Assembly: GCF_018394055.1 (NCBI RefSeq)
Contig: NZ_CP074441.1
Location: 62,001 to 126,000 of the forward strand
Direction of reading: 5' to 3'
Origin: Weissella ceti
Lineage (GTDB): Bacteria; Bacillota; Bacilli; Lactobacillales; Lactobacillaceae
DNA: 64,000 nt
Below the pieces are notes generated by a model. It was not told the DNA's origin. It worked only from the letters and a program-made list of their open reading frames with translations, and did no database searches. The position numbers were made by a program, and so were the translations under genes. Shown piece after piece: positions 51,494 through 61,160 of the stretch (position 1 is the stretch's first letter; every line of letters starts with the position of its first letter).

Positions 51494-51560
51494 AGAGAAA
51501 TCGTTTAAGGGTTTATATGAATCACTAGAATAGAGAAATAGGCATGAATGGTGGTATTAC

Positions 51561-52616
51561 ATGTTAGATGAAGATGTAAAAGTAAATGGTGAATTTTTGA
51601 CCAAGCGTTATGGAATGGCGCCTACACGCACGGATAAAGTGAAAGCATTGTTTACAGGGAAAAAATATCCTGATTTTTGGGCATTACGTGGTATTGACTT
51701 TCAAGCAATGGCGGGGGAAAGTGTCGCTGTTATTGGGACTAACGGTTCTGGAAAGTCTACGCTAATGAATATCATTTCAGGGTCTGTACCAGCAACAACG
51801 GGTGATTTTTCCGTGAATGGGATGGTATCACTGATTGCTGTTAAAACTGGATTAAAAGGAGATTTATCTGGACGTGTAAATATTCGCTTAAAAGGTTTGA
51901 TGATGGGAATGTCAGAAGCGGAAATTGCAGAAAAAATGGACGCAATTATTGAGTTTTCAGAACTGAGTGTCTTTATTGATCAACCAGTTAAGACATATTC
52001 AAGTGGGATGCGTTCAAAACTAGGATTCTCTATTTCGGTCCATTCAAATCCAGATGTTTTAATTGTGGATGAAGCATTGTCAGTTGGGGATGCAACATTT
52101 ACCCGTAAGTCATTAGACAAAATGAAAGAATTTCAACAACAAGGGAAAACCATTTTCTTTGTTAGTCATTCTTTAGATCAAGTTAGCGAAATGGCTGATA
52201 AAGTATTATGGATCGAGCGTGGTAATGTAAAAGAATTTGGACCAACGGATGAAGTGTTGGCTAAATATGGTGCATTTGTTCAGCGTAATAAACAAATGTC
52301 CGAAGCAGTTCGTAAAGTGACGCAAACGGCTGCACGTAATGAGCAAATTAACTTTACACTCGATAATTTAACCACCAAAGAGATCTTAAAAAGGGATCCT
52401 CAAACTGATGAAGAAATGGCGGATATCGTTGCCAAGACGCAAGTCATAAATGAACAACGTGGTATGACCAAATTAAATTGGGGTGTTTTGGGTGTGATTA
52501 TAATGTTATTGGTGGTATTAGGTGTGATGTTAATTTTGCAATTATCACCGCAAGATGTGATAGCTGATCCAATGCGCTTAGTCACAGACTGGATGAACAT
52601 CAGTGCATTGAAGTAA
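51561..52616 (+). CDS. tagH: teichoic acid export ATPase TagH
   Basis: ATPase of the wall-teichoic-acid/polysaccharide exporter class. Walker A IGTNGSGKST (58-67), signature YSSGMRSKLG (near 150), Walker B VLIVDEALSVGD and switch His in FFVSHSLDQV. After the ATPase domain (to about 245) come a coiled stretch, one TM helix (about 303-325) and a short external tail: the TagH-type C-terminal extension. Length 351. The ribosome site GGTGG is modest. It forms an operon with tagG and the next gene. Confidence 0.9.
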   Translation: MLDEDVKVNGEFLTKRYGMAPTRTDKVKALFTGKKYPDFWALRGIDFQAMAGESVAVIGTNGSGKSTLMNIISGSVPATTGDFSVNGMVSLIAVKTGLKGDLSGRVNIRLKGLMMGMSEAEIAEKMDAIIEFSELSVFIDQPVKTYSSGMRSKLGFSISVHSNPDVLIVDEALSVGDATFTRKSLDKMKEFQQQGKTIFFVSHSLDQVSEMADKVLWIERGNVKEFGPTDEVLAKYGAFVQRNKQMSEAVRKVTQTAARNEQINFTLDNLTTKEILKRDPQTDEEMADIVAKTQVINEQRGMTKLNWGVLGVIIMLLVVLGVMLILQLSPQDVIADPMRLVTDWMNISALK

Positions 52617-52649
52617 CGTGAATGTACCGTTCGAGTAAGGAGAAGATAA

Positions 52650-53456
52650 GTGCAAAACGTCAAACAATTTATAAAAGAAATCTTCGCGAATCGGGTGGTT
52701 AGTCAACGATTAGCTCGATTTAATGTGGATAATAAGTGGGCTAACAGCTATTTAGGATCGGTGTGGGATTATATTGAGCCTATGCTATTTATTGCCATTT
52801 ATTTTTTGGTTTTTGGAATGGGTGTTTATCAAGGAGACGTTGATGGGCAACCTTATTTGTTATGGTTGCTGACAGCGATTGTTCCCTGGTTTTATATCCA
52901 AGAAGTATATAATCGTGGGTTATCAAGTATTAAAGGACAAGTCAGTACGTTATCTAAAACGAGCTTTCCCTTAAGTATTGCCATTACAATTCCGATGTTA
53001 GAAGGACTTCGCCGCTATATTGTGATGACGATCTTGTTTATCGGGATCATGCTTATGTGCGGTTATATGCCTGTTCTTTATTGGTTGCAGGTGTTTTATG
53101 CAATATTTGCCATGGTGATGATGTTACTTGCGTTTAATTTAATTAATTCAACGTTAGCACTGTTAATTCCGGATTATAAATCAGCAATGAGTGCATTGTT
53201 TCGAATTATCTTTTATTCATCTGGTGTTGTTGTGAATTTAAACTCACCATCAATGCCGTATATTGTGACAGCGCTTTTAAAGCTGTCACCATTTAATTAT
53301 GTTGTTAATATTTTCCGTGATACGCTCTTGTATCAACGCTGGTTTTGGCAAGATATGGGGCATATGATTTTTTTCTGGGGCACGATTGGTGTCTTGTTCT
53401 TTATCGGAACAATGATGCATATGCGCTTTCGAGATACATTTACTGAACTACTTTAA
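52650..53456 (+). CDS. tagG: teichoic acid ABC transporter permease TagG
   Basis: ABC-2 type permease with six TM helices in 268 residues, partner of TagH in flipping teichoic acid or related polymers. The N-terminal amphipathic segment and the LGSVWDYIEPM motif (near 31-41) are typical of TagG/Wzm proteins. GTG start with AAGGAGAAG upstream. It lies 33 bases after tagH. A downstream gene of the same operon, 53483, encodes a glycerophosphotransferase-like protein. Confidence 0.9.
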   Translation: MQNVKQFIKEIFANRVVSQRLARFNVDNKWANSYLGSVWDYIEPMLFIAIYFLVFGMGVYQGDVDGQPYLLWLLTAIVPWFYIQEVYNRGLSSIKGQVSTLSKTSFPLSIAITIPMLEGLRRYIVMTILFIGIMLMCGYMPVLYWLQVFYAIFAMVMMLLAFNLINSTLALLIPDYKSAMSALFRIIFYSSGVVVNLNSPSMPYIVTALLKLSPFNYVVNIFRDTLLYQRWFWQDMGHMIFFWGTIGVLFFIGTMMHMRFRDTFTELL

Positions 53457-53482
53457 GCACGAAAGAATTGGAGTCGGATCGC

Positions 53483-55246
53483 ATGGAATTACAAATTGAA
53501 GCAACGCCGACTACGATGAAGATTCGTAGTACGGAACAGTTAGCAAACTTACGCAGCCAGTATCAGACGCAGACGATGGTATGGACTGAAGAAGTAATGA
53601 ACGATGCCTACGTTTATACGGTGTCTCAAGATGAGTTGATTCTTTTTTTTGCATACGAAAAAGCAGTATCTGCTAGCATTGTGTTCGATCAAGATGAAGA
53701 GCTAGTAGAATTAGCGGTTAACGATGCAAAACTAGTCTTTGGTGATAACCTTGATCTGCCGGTTAATGAGAATATCGTATCAATGTACGTGAGCTTGAAA
53801 TCAACATTGCGAATTGGCTGGAATTGGTTTGGTACGACAGAGGCACTCGTTGAGGAACGTCGTATCAAGCACTATGAAATGACCGATGCGGGTTTGTTAG
53901 TTGATGTATCTGTCCGTACTAAATTCTTCGCACCAACCGTACTTGAAGCGAATGTTGTCGGAACTTTATTACCAACCCCCTTGGTGTACACCATCAAGAA
54001 TCTGACAACAACTAAGAATGGCATGGATGGCTATGATACACATGGGCAGATATTGGTGCCTAATACTGACATTGCAGCCATGCATGCTCAAATTGTGCCA
54101 CATCAAACCAAGCTAGAAACGTTTGAACTGAAGTTTAAGCTGCAAATCGATCAAGCACGTCTATCCAAAGACACGATGAAGTGGACAGCTGATAAGGATA
54201 TGGTTTTAGCTAATCCGTTATTAAAACTCACAACGTCAACTTCAGAAGATTTAGTTTTAGCCACGCGTGTATCGGGTGCAGGCAATGTGATGTTTGTACC
54301 GTTAATCTTGGATCACGGTGAATTTGAAGCAGCACGCCAACAATTGTTAGATACAGATCTTACAATTGAACGCACAAAAATTGTCTTACTAGACCAAGGG
54401 ATGACACGAGAACAACGCCAAAATACCCGTTTGGTATTTACGCATATGATGACACTTAATCGTAAGGACGTGTTCTTATTGACCGATGGTCAGTTTGAAG
54501 ATGACGTAATTGATAGTTCAAACGAACAAATTGTATTTGCGAATTCAAAAGCACACGTTGGATTGTATCCACAAATCAAGAAGTTAGTAGTAACGGGTAA
54601 TCGCCATGATGCACTACCGTTTGGTGCGCAAGCCGTTATCCCAATGAGTATCAAACACCATGTCTTCTTAATTGATGACCTTGTTGATCAAATCGAAACA
54701 CAAGGCTTTAATTTTCCAGTACATGGTCAATTAGATTTCTTAGTTGCGAATCGACAAAATCGAAAGCTCGTAACGCATGCTGCGGGTAAGCATGCTAAGG
54801 TTCACGTAACTGGTTTACCACAATATGCGACATACGAACGTGAATCGCCAAGCGTTCCTGCAGAGGACATTGGGTTTGTCTTGTCTGAGTTAGACATGAC
54901 AGTCTTCGAGGATATCACGACCAATATGGTGAAAAAAGAAATTAGCGAAAACGCTAATTTTAGAGCGTATAACTTGATTGTGACTGATCAATATCAGGTT
55001 GCCGTTAAAGCATCTTCCTTACAAGTGCCGGTGTTGTATATCAATCAAGAACTAACATTTGAAACAGTTGACCGCTTTTATCGCTTAGCTGGACCGGTGG
55101 TGCGAGATGTAAAGAGTGGAATGCCAATTATTTCGAAAGTTTTTCAACAGACATTTGATTTTAATCCATATGTAACCCGAGCCAATGAAAACTTGAACGG
55201 GGTACATCGAGCAACCGTTTGTGAAAGAATTGCTAAGTTTTTATAG
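53483..55246 (+). CDS. TagF/TagB-like protein with degenerate glycerophosphotransferase domain
   Basis: A 587-residue protein, not securely assigned. The C-terminal half has the layout of a CDP-glycerol glycerophosphotransferase. VTGLPQY (about 442-448) stands where the family has GLPRYD. LIVTDQYQVAVKASSLQVPVLYI (from about 498) stands where active enzymes read ITDYSS...FDF...PVIFY. AGPVVRDVKSG matches the following PGP segment. The Asp-Tyr-Ser-Ser core and the histidine motifs are absent, so catalysis by the usual route is doubtful. The N-terminal half (about 1-250) is beta-rich. ATG 53483 follows GGAG. Position after tagHG suggests teichoic acid work. Confidence 0.6.
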   Translation: MELQIEATPTTMKIRSTEQLANLRSQYQTQTMVWTEEVMNDAYVYTVSQDELILFFAYEKAVSASIVFDQDEELVELAVNDAKLVFGDNLDLPVNENIVSMYVSLKSTLRIGWNWFGTTEALVEERRIKHYEMTDAGLLVDVSVRTKFFAPTVLEANVVGTLLPTPLVYTIKNLTTTKNGMDGYDTHGQILVPNTDIAAMHAQIVPHQTKLETFELKFKLQIDQARLSKDTMKWTADKDMVLANPLLKLTTSTSEDLVLATRVSGAGNVMFVPLILDHGEFEAARQQLLDTDLTIERTKIVLLDQGMTREQRQNTRLVFTHMMTLNRKDVFLLTDGQFEDDVIDSSNEQIVFANSKAHVGLYPQIKKLVVTGNRHDALPFGAQAVIPMSIKHHVFLIDDLVDQIETQGFNFPVHGQLDFLVANRQNRKLVTHAAGKHAKVHVTGLPQYATYERESPSVPAEDIGFVLSELDMTVFEDITTNMVKKEISENANFRAYNLIVTDQYQVAVKASSLQVPVLYINQELTFETVDRFYRLAGPVVRDVKSGMPIISKVFQQTFDFNPYVTRANENLNGVHRATVCERIAKFL

Positions 55247-55357
55247 ACGAAATAAAAATTGTTTTTTCAGGCTCATTTAATACTTAGTAAGTATAGTAAT
55301 TAGTCATTACGGCACATAAAACGTAGAGACGCTATGCGCGTAGAAATGAGGACTAAT

Positions 55358-55978
55358 ATGGAACAATTTATCGAAACGGCGATTAGCCAATATGGTTATT
55401 TAGCAATTGCGTTACTAATTACCATTGAGAATGTCTTTCCGCCAATTCCTTCTGAATTGATCCTAACATTTGCTGGATTTGTGACTTTTACGAGTGATTT
55501 AACAGTCGTAGGGGCAGTTTTAGCCGCAACGTTAGGTGCGATTTTAGGTGCAACAATCCTATATTGGATTGGAACATACTTGGATATGGAACGATTAGAA
55601 AAGCTAGTTAATAGCCGTTTAGGTAAAATTCTACGTTTACGTCTATCAGATTTTGAAAAAGCTGAAAAGCACTTTATGAAGCATGGGCGTGCAGCGGTTT
55701 TTTTCGGACGTTTCGTGCCAATCGTACGTAGTTTGATTTCTGTGCCCGCGGGGATGACGGGGATGCCATTTGGGACGTTCTTGTTGTACACAAGCCTAGG
55801 AACATTAATTTGGAATACAGTGCTTGTCTCATTAGGCCACTTTGCTGGGCGTGCATGGACGCAAGTATTAGCTACGGTGGATGAAGTCACATCAATCATG
55901 AAGATTGTGTTAATTGTAGCGATTATCATTGGTGGTGTTATCTACATTGTGCGTCGAAAGAAAGAAACTGCTAAATAA
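55358..55978 (+). CDS. DedA-family membrane protein
   Basis: DedA/VTT-domain protein of 206 residues with about five TM helices; family members act in undecaprenyl phosphate or lipid flipping and in membrane homeostasis. Motifs: ENVFPPIPSE near the start, and FFGRFVPIVRSLISVPAGM with the conserved Arg and Gly. ATG 55358 is taken because GAGG precedes it at 8 bases; the longer frame from 55334 has no site. It is a single gene with a perfect terminator. Confidence 0.92.
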   Translation: MEQFIETAISQYGYLAIALLITIENVFPPIPSELILTFAGFVTFTSDLTVVGAVLAATLGAILGATILYWIGTYLDMERLEKLVNSRLGKILRLRLSDFEKAEKHFMKHGRAAVFFGRFVPIVRSLISVPAGMTGMPFGTFLLYTSLGTLIWNTVLVSLGHFAGRAWTQVLATVDEVTSIMKIVLIVAIIIGGVIYIVRRKKETAK

Positions 55979-55986
55979 TAGACAAT

Positions 55987-56025
55987 AAAAGCGTTGTGAA
56001 TCTTAGGATTCACAACGCTTTTTGT
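55987..56025 (+). terminator. terminator of the DedA gene
   Basis: A perfect 16-bp stem starting AAAAGCGTTG around a TTAG loop, followed by T residues. Confidence 0.95.
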
Positions 56026-56052
56026 ATATACGCCATGTAACGAAAACAAATA

Positions 56053-56081
56053 AAAACCACCTCATTAAGATGAGGTGGTCA
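56053..56081 (-). terminator. terminator of the DUF308 gene
   Basis: On the minus strand ACCACCTCAT, loop CTTA, ATGAGGTGGT, then TTTTTA. Confidence 0.9.
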
Positions 56082-56091
56082 TATTTTTAAA

Positions 56092-56682
56092 TTACTTGAA
56101 AGTCCCAGACTTCTTAGCGCTGAACAAAGCAACAAGTAGGTAGTAGATACCTAGCAAATCAGCGAAGATTCCTAAGATAATTGATTGTGTGTTTGGCGCA
56201 ACGTTAGGGAAGATTGTTAGGTACATCCCCATCAAAATTCCAATCAAACCAATCGCGATACCGGCAAAACGATACCAGTTGTTCAATAGTTCAGGCAACC
56301 AAACTTGAGAAAGGATGCTGATGGCATTGAATAGTACCCAGAAGCCAAATACAAGGCCTAGGAATTCGTTAGTAACGTCTTGGCGGAATAGCATAGTTAG
56401 TCCCATAACAAAGCTTAGAAGCGCTGAAACAAGGAAACTACCACGTAGTGCTTGGCTCTTTGTAAACAACATCATATCTAGTACCGCTAGAAATAGTGTG
56501 TAAACGGCGAACAAGGCACTCATCGTGGCTAAGCCCTTAGTTGAAAAAGTAAACGCAAAAATTCCCAAAACAATTGCGATCATTCCGGCGGCGAAAAACA
56601 ACTTGCGAGTTAAGTCGTTTAGCAATGCTGGTTGACCATCAGCGTAAGTCGCTGTGTTATTGTTATCTGTTAAAAAATTCAT
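56092..56682 (-). CDS. HdeD-like DUF308 membrane protein
   Basis: A 196-residue protein with six predicted TM helices in the repeated hairpin arrangement of the DUF308/HdeD family (three two-helix units, for example GMIAIVLGIFAFTFS and GIAIGLIGILMGMYL). HdeD is linked to acid resistance in E. coli, but no function is established in lactic acid bacteria. ATG 56682 is chosen because GGGAG lies 8-9 bases upstream. Confidence 0.85.
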   Translation of the reverse strand: MNFLTDNNNTATYADGQPALLNDLTRKLFFAAGMIAIVLGIFAFTFSTKGLATMSALFAVYTLFLAVLDMMLFTKSQALRGSFLVSALLSFVMGLTMLFRQDVTNEFLGLVFGFWVLFNAISILSQVWLPELLNNWYRFAGIAIGLIGILMGMYLTIFPNVAPNTQSIILGIFADLLGIYYLLVALFSAKKSGTFK

Positions 56683-56783
56683 GGTGAGAGCTCCCATCTC
56701 ATATTATTTTATTATATTAAATTTATCAGGCTTACTAGCAAAGGTCAAATTGATACTAGTACGATATGATGACAAAAAGGCAC

Positions 56784-56807
56784 AAAAAAAGACGCCGAAG
56801 CGTCTTT
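56784..56807 (-). terminator. terminator of mntH
   Basis: On the minus strand AAAGACGC, loop TTCG, GCGTCTTT and further T residues. Confidence 0.93.
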
Positions 56808-56817
56808 AATGTATCGA

Positions 56818-58209
56818 TTAGAACCAAGCAGCGATCAATTCAGGCAAACCGTATAGGTCAAGTCCGATCAAAATGATAACTGAGATCCAAGCGATTGTCT
56901 TAATGATAGGTCCGTTAGCGTATTCTCCCATGTACTTCTTGCTTGAAGTGAAGTATACAAGTGGAATCATTGAGAATGGTAGGGCAATTGATAGGAAGAC
57001 TTGTGAGTTAACCATCAATGTGTCCAATGCGTGTTCGCTACCACCGTACATAATAGTACAGATCATAACAGGAACGATCGCAACCAAACGAGTTAGCAAA
57101 CGACGTGCCCAAACTGGCATCTTCAAGTGGATGAACCCTTCCATAACAATTTGACCAGTCAAAGTACCAGTGATTGTTGAGTTTTGTCCAGATGCTAGCA
57201 AAGCAACGGCGAACAATGTTGATAGCAATGGTGACGCGATGGCACCAGCTAGTGTAGGATCTTGCAAAGCGTCGTAAAGGGCACGGAATGTTTCCAATCC
57301 ATCACCACGTCCGAAGAACATTGCAGCCCCGACCAACAATAGCAACATGTTGATGATGAAGGCGATTGTTAGTTGGATGTTTGAGTCGATGGCTGAGAAC
57401 TTCAAAGCCTTCTTAACTTCAGTGTCATCTGAACGGTCGATCTTACGTGTTTGTGACAATGATGAGTGTAGGTACAAGTTGTGAGGCATAACAGTGGCAC
57501 CAATGATACCAAGCGCCAATGTCATAGCACCCTTGTCCATGAAGACTTCTTGATGAGGTACCAAGTTAGTTACCATTTGTTCCAAATCAGGGTTAGCCAA
57601 CCAGACTTCGTAAGTGAAGACTCCAAGGATAACGATGATAAGTGTGATAACAATGGCTTCAATCTTTCGGAATCCTAGCTTTGTTAGGAACAATAGTAGG
57701 AAGACATCCAAGATTGTAAGTGCAACACCCCAAACTAGTGGGATATTGAACAAAAGGTTCAAGGCAATCGCAGCCCCGATAACTTCGGCAATATCAGTGG
57801 CCATGATGGCTAATTCAGTGATAATCCAAAGCATGATACCAACAGGCTTGTTCGTGATGGCACGAGTTGCTTGCGCCAAGTCTTTTTGGGCAACAATTCC
57901 AAGCTTAGCTGACATGTATTGTAGCAACATGGCAATCAAACTTGACATTAGGATGATTGATCCTAGTAAGTATCCGTATTTAGCACCACCGACGATAGAA
58001 GTAACCCAGTTACCTGGATCCATGTATCCGACAGCGACAAGGGCACCGGGACCTGAAAAGGCAAACAGTGTACGCCAGAAACCAGCGTTTTTCGGGATTG
58101 AGACTGATCCGTTTACTTCACCCAAGCTAGCATCATCTTCTGTAGCGGGAGTGAAAAAGCGGTTGCTCTTTGTTGTTGTGGCTTCGTCAGCCGGGTTGTT
58201 CTCTAACAT
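56818..58209 (-). CDS. mntH: Nramp-family Mn2+/Fe2+ transporter MntH
   Basis: Proton-coupled divalent metal importer, 463 residues and about 11 TM helices. Metal-binding motifs are intact: DPGN at 64-67 (GYMDPGNW) in TM1 and MPH at 241-243 ([14 protein letters not shown]) in TM6. ATG 58209 is chosen because AAAGGAGG precedes it by 8 bases; the frame stays open for 46 more codons upstream, over the promoter and operator, and that part should not be translated. The N-terminal 45 residues are a polar cytoplasmic tail. Manganese is usually the main substrate in lactobacilli. Confidence 0.95.
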   Translation of the reverse strand: MLENNPADEATTTKSNRFFTPATEDDASLGEVNGSVSIPKNAGFWRTLFAFSGPGALVAVGYMDPGNWVTSIVGGAKYGYLLGSIILMSSLIAMLLQYMSAKLGIVAQKDLAQATRAITNKPVGIMLWIITELAIMATDIAEVIGAAIALNLLFNIPLVWGVALTILDVFLLLFLTKLGFRKIEAIVITLIIVILGVFTYEVWLANPDLEQMVTNLVPHQEVFMDKGAMTLALGIIGATVMPHNLYLHSSLSQTRKIDRSDDTEVKKALKFSAIDSNIQLTIAFIINMLLLLVGAAMFFGRGDGLETFRALYDALQDPTLAGAIASPLLSTLFAVALLASGQNSTITGTLTGQIVMEGFIHLKMPVWARRLLTRLVAIVPVMICTIMYGGSEHALDTLMVNSQVFLSIALPFSMIPLVYFTSSKKYMGEYANGPIIKTIAWISVIILIGLDLYGLPELIAAWF

Positions 58210-58229
58210 TGAGAATCCCTCCTTTTGTG

Positions 58230-58270
58230 TAACTTTAATTATGTAACTTAATTCTTTCAGACTTAAGTTA
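58230..58270 (-). promoter_or_regulatory. inverted-repeat operator candidate upstream of mntH
   Basis: TAACTTAA (58244-58251) and TTAAGTTA (58263-58270) form a perfect 8-bp inverted repeat with an 11-base spacer. A third related copy TAACTTTAATT (58230-58240) lies between it and the mntH ribosome site. The location near the expected start of transcription fits a metal-responsive repressor (MntR-like); the identity of the protein is inferred. Confidence 0.5.
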
Positions 58271-58376
58271 CTCTTATGTTTGGCGTAGGTCAATACTTTT
58301 TCTTGATTCCACCAATGGTGAAATTTCTTCCTTGAAAAATTTTTCATATGTTTAGAAAATAAAATATACGGGTAGT

Positions 58377-58426
58377 AAAAAATCGTACATGCGAACTAAT
58401 GGTCTAGTCGCGTGTACGATTTTTTA
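58377..58426. terminator. terminator of murF (two-way hairpin)
   Basis: AAAAATCGTAC... pairs with ...GTACGATTTTTT in a long interrupted stem; T runs are present on both strands. It ends murF on the minus strand. Confidence 0.85.
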
Positions 58427-58441
58427 TAGGGGGTAAACTAA

Positions 58442-59800
58442 TTAAGTTAATGCTGTGACGATTTCTTCTAGGTGGATACCATGTGATCCCTTTAATAGGA
58501 TCATATCGTCTGGGGTTAGTGCTTTCTTTAAGTCAGTAACCAGTGTTTCTTTATCTGTTTTTGCATAACGGTGTACGTGACCGGCGAATTCTTCCGCAAT
58601 GGCTGTTTCAAGATTGACCATTAATTCACCAACAAGGTATACATCGGAAATGGCCGCACTATTTAGTGACGTTGCCAAGCCGGCGTGTAGTTCTGGACCA
58701 GCTTCACCAAGTTCTAACATGTCACCTAGCACGACAAAACGACACCCGTTAGTAGGGACACTACTAAATAGGTTAAGGACTTCGTGAGTCGCAGTTGGGT
58801 TGGCGTTATAAACGTCAGATAGAATTTGACCACCAAAGGTACCAGTCAACCATTGTGTACGGTTAACTGTCATTGTAGCTGTAGCTAAACCAAGTGCCAT
58901 TTTGTCAGTTGGGATATCTAGTAAGGTACCTACTAAAATAGCAGCTAGTGCATTGGCAACATTGTACTCACCACTCATTGGAATTGAGTATGTTTGGCCA
59001 TCAGTGGCTGTGAAGGTTGCAGATGATGGTGTCATTTCAATGTTATTTGCAGACAGATCGTTTGAAGCTGATAGTCCAAATGAACGACTAGCCATATCTG
59101 GTAGTTTAGCAACACGTTCAAGTAACAAAGGTTCGTCACCATTGAAGACGAACGTACCATCGTTGGCTAGACCAGCGACGATTTCCATCTTACCGTCCGC
59201 TATACGGTCGCGTGTCTTGAAGAATTCGATGTGTGCTTCACCAATCATGGTTAGTACGGCGATATCAGGGTTAACCATTTCTGATAACTTAGTTAGGTCA
59301 CCCGGGTGATCCATGCCGAATTCAACAACTAATAGTTCAGTATCAGCTGGCATGGCCAAAATAGTTGTTGGCACACCAATTTCATTATTGAAGTTGTTAG
59401 GTGTCTTAGTTGTCTTGTAAGTTGTTGCACCGATGGCAGCGATGAAGTCCTTAGTTGTTGTCTTTCCATTTGAGCCAGAAACAGCAACAATCTTTGGGGC
59501 AACTTCCTTTAGATAGGCCGCAGACAAAGCTTGGAAAGCTTCTAATGTGTCATCAACCAAGATGGCAGGCACGTCGGTTGGGTATGGTGTGTGGTCGCGT
59601 TGCCATAGCGTAACACTTGTTCCATTTGCAACAGCGCTAGCCAAATATTGGTGGCCATCATTTTCAGCAATCAATGGAATAAAAAGACTGCCGGGATTTG
59701 CAGTACGTGAATCAAAAGTTGTTGTTGTGACTGTAACGTCGGCAGGGTTGATAAACTCTGCATGAAGCAATTCGGCGATGTTTTGCGCAGATAGTTGCAT
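58442..59800 (-). CDS. murF: UDP-N-acetylmuramoyl-tripeptide-D-alanyl-D-alanine ligase
   Basis: Last cytoplasmic ligase of the peptidoglycan precursor: adds D-Ala-D-Ala to UDP-MurNAc-tripeptide. The N-terminal substrate domain covers 1-85. The central ATP domain holds GSNGKTTT (109-116) and NNEIGVP. The C-terminal ligase domain has VYNANPTA (SDVYNANP segment). Length 452 is normal. AAAAGGAACT precedes the ATG. It is a single gene transcribed away from mreB. It uses D-Ala made by Alr (18458). Confidence 0.96.
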   Translation of the reverse strand: MQLSAQNIAELLHAEFINPADVTVTTTTFDSRTANPGSLFIPLIAENDGHQYLASAVANGTSVTLWQRDHTPYPTDVPAILVDDTLEAFQALSAAYLKEVAPKIVAVSGSNGKTTTKDFIAAIGATTYKTTKTPNNFNNEIGVPTTILAMPADTELLVVEFGMDHPGDLTKLSEMVNPDIAVLTMIGEAHIEFFKTRDRIADGKMEIVAGLANDGTFVFNGDEPLLLERVAKLPDMASRSFGLSASNDLSANNIEMTPSSATFTATDGQTYSIPMSGEYNVANALAAILVGTLLDIPTDKMALGLATATMTVNRTQWLTGTFGGQILSDVYNANPTATHEVLNLFSSVPTNGCRFVVLGDMLELGEAGPELHAGLATSLNSAAISDVYLVGELMVNLETAIAEEFAGHVHRYAKTDKETLVTDLKKALTPDDMILLKGSHGIHLEEIVTALT

Positions 59801-59950
59801 GGCTTTAAGTTCCTTTTAGTTAATTTACTTTAATTTTACACTGCTAAGGAATACAAGAGCAAATTTATCTTAATTTGTTGTATACTATAAAGATACTTAA
59901 CTGATAAAACTAATAGTGGGGAAGCCCATTTAAAAACAAGAGGTGGAAAA

Positions 59951-60931
59951 ATGGCTAAAGGAATCGGAATCGATTTAGGAACGGCAAACGTTCTAATCTA
60001 CGTTGAAGGAGAAGGAATCGTTTTGAACGAGCCTTCTGTTGTTGCCGTAGACACAAAGACTGATAAAGTGCTTGCTGTGGGATCAGAAGCATACCGCATG
60101 GTTGGTCGTACTCCAGGAAATATTCGTGCCGTACGTCCTTTGCAAGATGGTGTTATCTCTGACTTTGATATGACAGAAGCAATGTTGTCATACTTCATGT
60201 CAAAGTTGAACGCCCGTGGATTGCTATCACGTCCAAACATCATGGTCTGTGCACCAACAAACATTACAGAAATTGAACGTAAGGCGATTATTGAAGCTGC
60301 TGCTAAGTCAGGTGGCGGAAAGGTCTTCTTGGAATACGAACCAAAGGTTGCCGCAGTTGGAGCTGGATTGAACATCTTCTCACCAATTGCCTCAATGGTT
60401 ATCGACATGGGTGGTGGAACTTCAGATATCGCCGTTTTGTCATTGGGAGACATTGTTGAAAGTGCCTCAATTCGTATGGCCGGAGATAAGTTGAACGCTG
60501 ATATTTCTAACTACATCAAGCGTGTACACAACTTGCAAATTGGTGAACGCTCAGCTGAAACAGTTAAGATGACAATCGGAACTGCTTTGCAAAAGGCTGA
60601 ACCAAAGACAATGGAAGTTCGTGGACGTGATATGTTCACTGGAATGCCAAGCACAATTGAAATTAACGAAAACGAAGTGGAAATTGCTATCCACGATACA
60701 TTAGCTCGTATCGTTGAAGCAGCCCACGAAGTATTGTCACGTTTGCAACCAGAATTGGCTGCAGACATTATCGACCGTGGAATCGTCTTGACTGGTGGAG
60801 GAGCTTTGCTATCAGATATGGACCAATTGCTAACTGAACGTTTGAACGTACCAGTTGTCATTGCTGACCAACCACTAGATAACGTTGCTCGAGGAGCTGG
60901 TAAGCTGCTTGACCACATGACTGAAAAGTAA
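59951..60931 (+). CDS. mreB: rod-shape actin homologue MreB/Mbl
   Basis: Actin-like filament protein directing lateral wall synthesis. Phosphate 1 loop GIDLGTANVLIY (near 5-16), connector and phosphate 2 motif VIDMGGGTSDIAV, adenosine motif LTGGGALL. The 326 residues lie between the usual MreB and Mbl lengths, and the paralogue cannot be fixed from this sequence alone. The start follows AAGAGGTGG. It forms an operon with a DUF2969 gene and rodA, coupling the cytoskeleton to the glycosyltransferase that it guides. Confidence 0.95.
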   Translation: MAKGIGIDLGTANVLIYVEGEGIVLNEPSVVAVDTKTDKVLAVGSEAYRMVGRTPGNIRAVRPLQDGVISDFDMTEAMLSYFMSKLNARGLLSRPNIMVCAPTNITEIERKAIIEAAAKSGGGKVFLEYEPKVAAVGAGLNIFSPIASMVIDMGGGTSDIAVLSLGDIVESASIRMAGDKLNADISNYIKRVHNLQIGERSAETVKMTIGTALQKAEPKTMEVRGRDMFTGMPSTIEINENEVEIAIHDTLARIVEAAHEVLSRLQPELAADIIDRGIVLTGGGALLSDMDQLLTERLNVPVVIADQPLDNVARGAGKLLDHMTEK

Positions 60932-60940
60932 GGAGAAAAC

Positions 60941-61141
60941 ATGGCACGTAATAATAAGCCAGTCGCTGTTGAAATGATTGATACAGCCGATGGACGTACA
61001 GAAGTGAAGATTAACAAGGTAAGCCTTGGTTTTGTAGATGACACAAACAAGATTACTTTTTCTGATGGTCGCACAAACTCAGCTAGTGATTTTGATTCAG
61101 CAGTTGCAATGTTGATTGCTGATTTTAATCTACATCATTAG
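60941..61141 (+). CDS. DUF2969 small protein
   Basis: A 66-residue soluble protein of the DUF2969 family, found in lactic acid bacteria next to mreB and rodA. Beta-rich sequence (KPVAVEMIDTADGRTEVKIN...) and no TM helix. The gene has AAGGAGAAAAC before its ATG and is 9 bases after mreB and 19 before rodA. Function is unknown; context suggests a role in elongation or its control. Confidence 0.85.
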   Translation: MARNNKPVAVEMIDTADGRTEVKINKVSLGFVDDTNKITFSDGRTNSASDFDSAVAMLIADFNLHH

Positions 61142-61160
61142 GCTGTAAGGGAGTGACAAC

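Noticed and set aside
58210-58347. N-terminal 46-codon extension of mntH
   Set aside because: An excellent ribosome site lies at the internal ATG 58209, and the upstream part overlaps the promoter and inverted-repeat operator.
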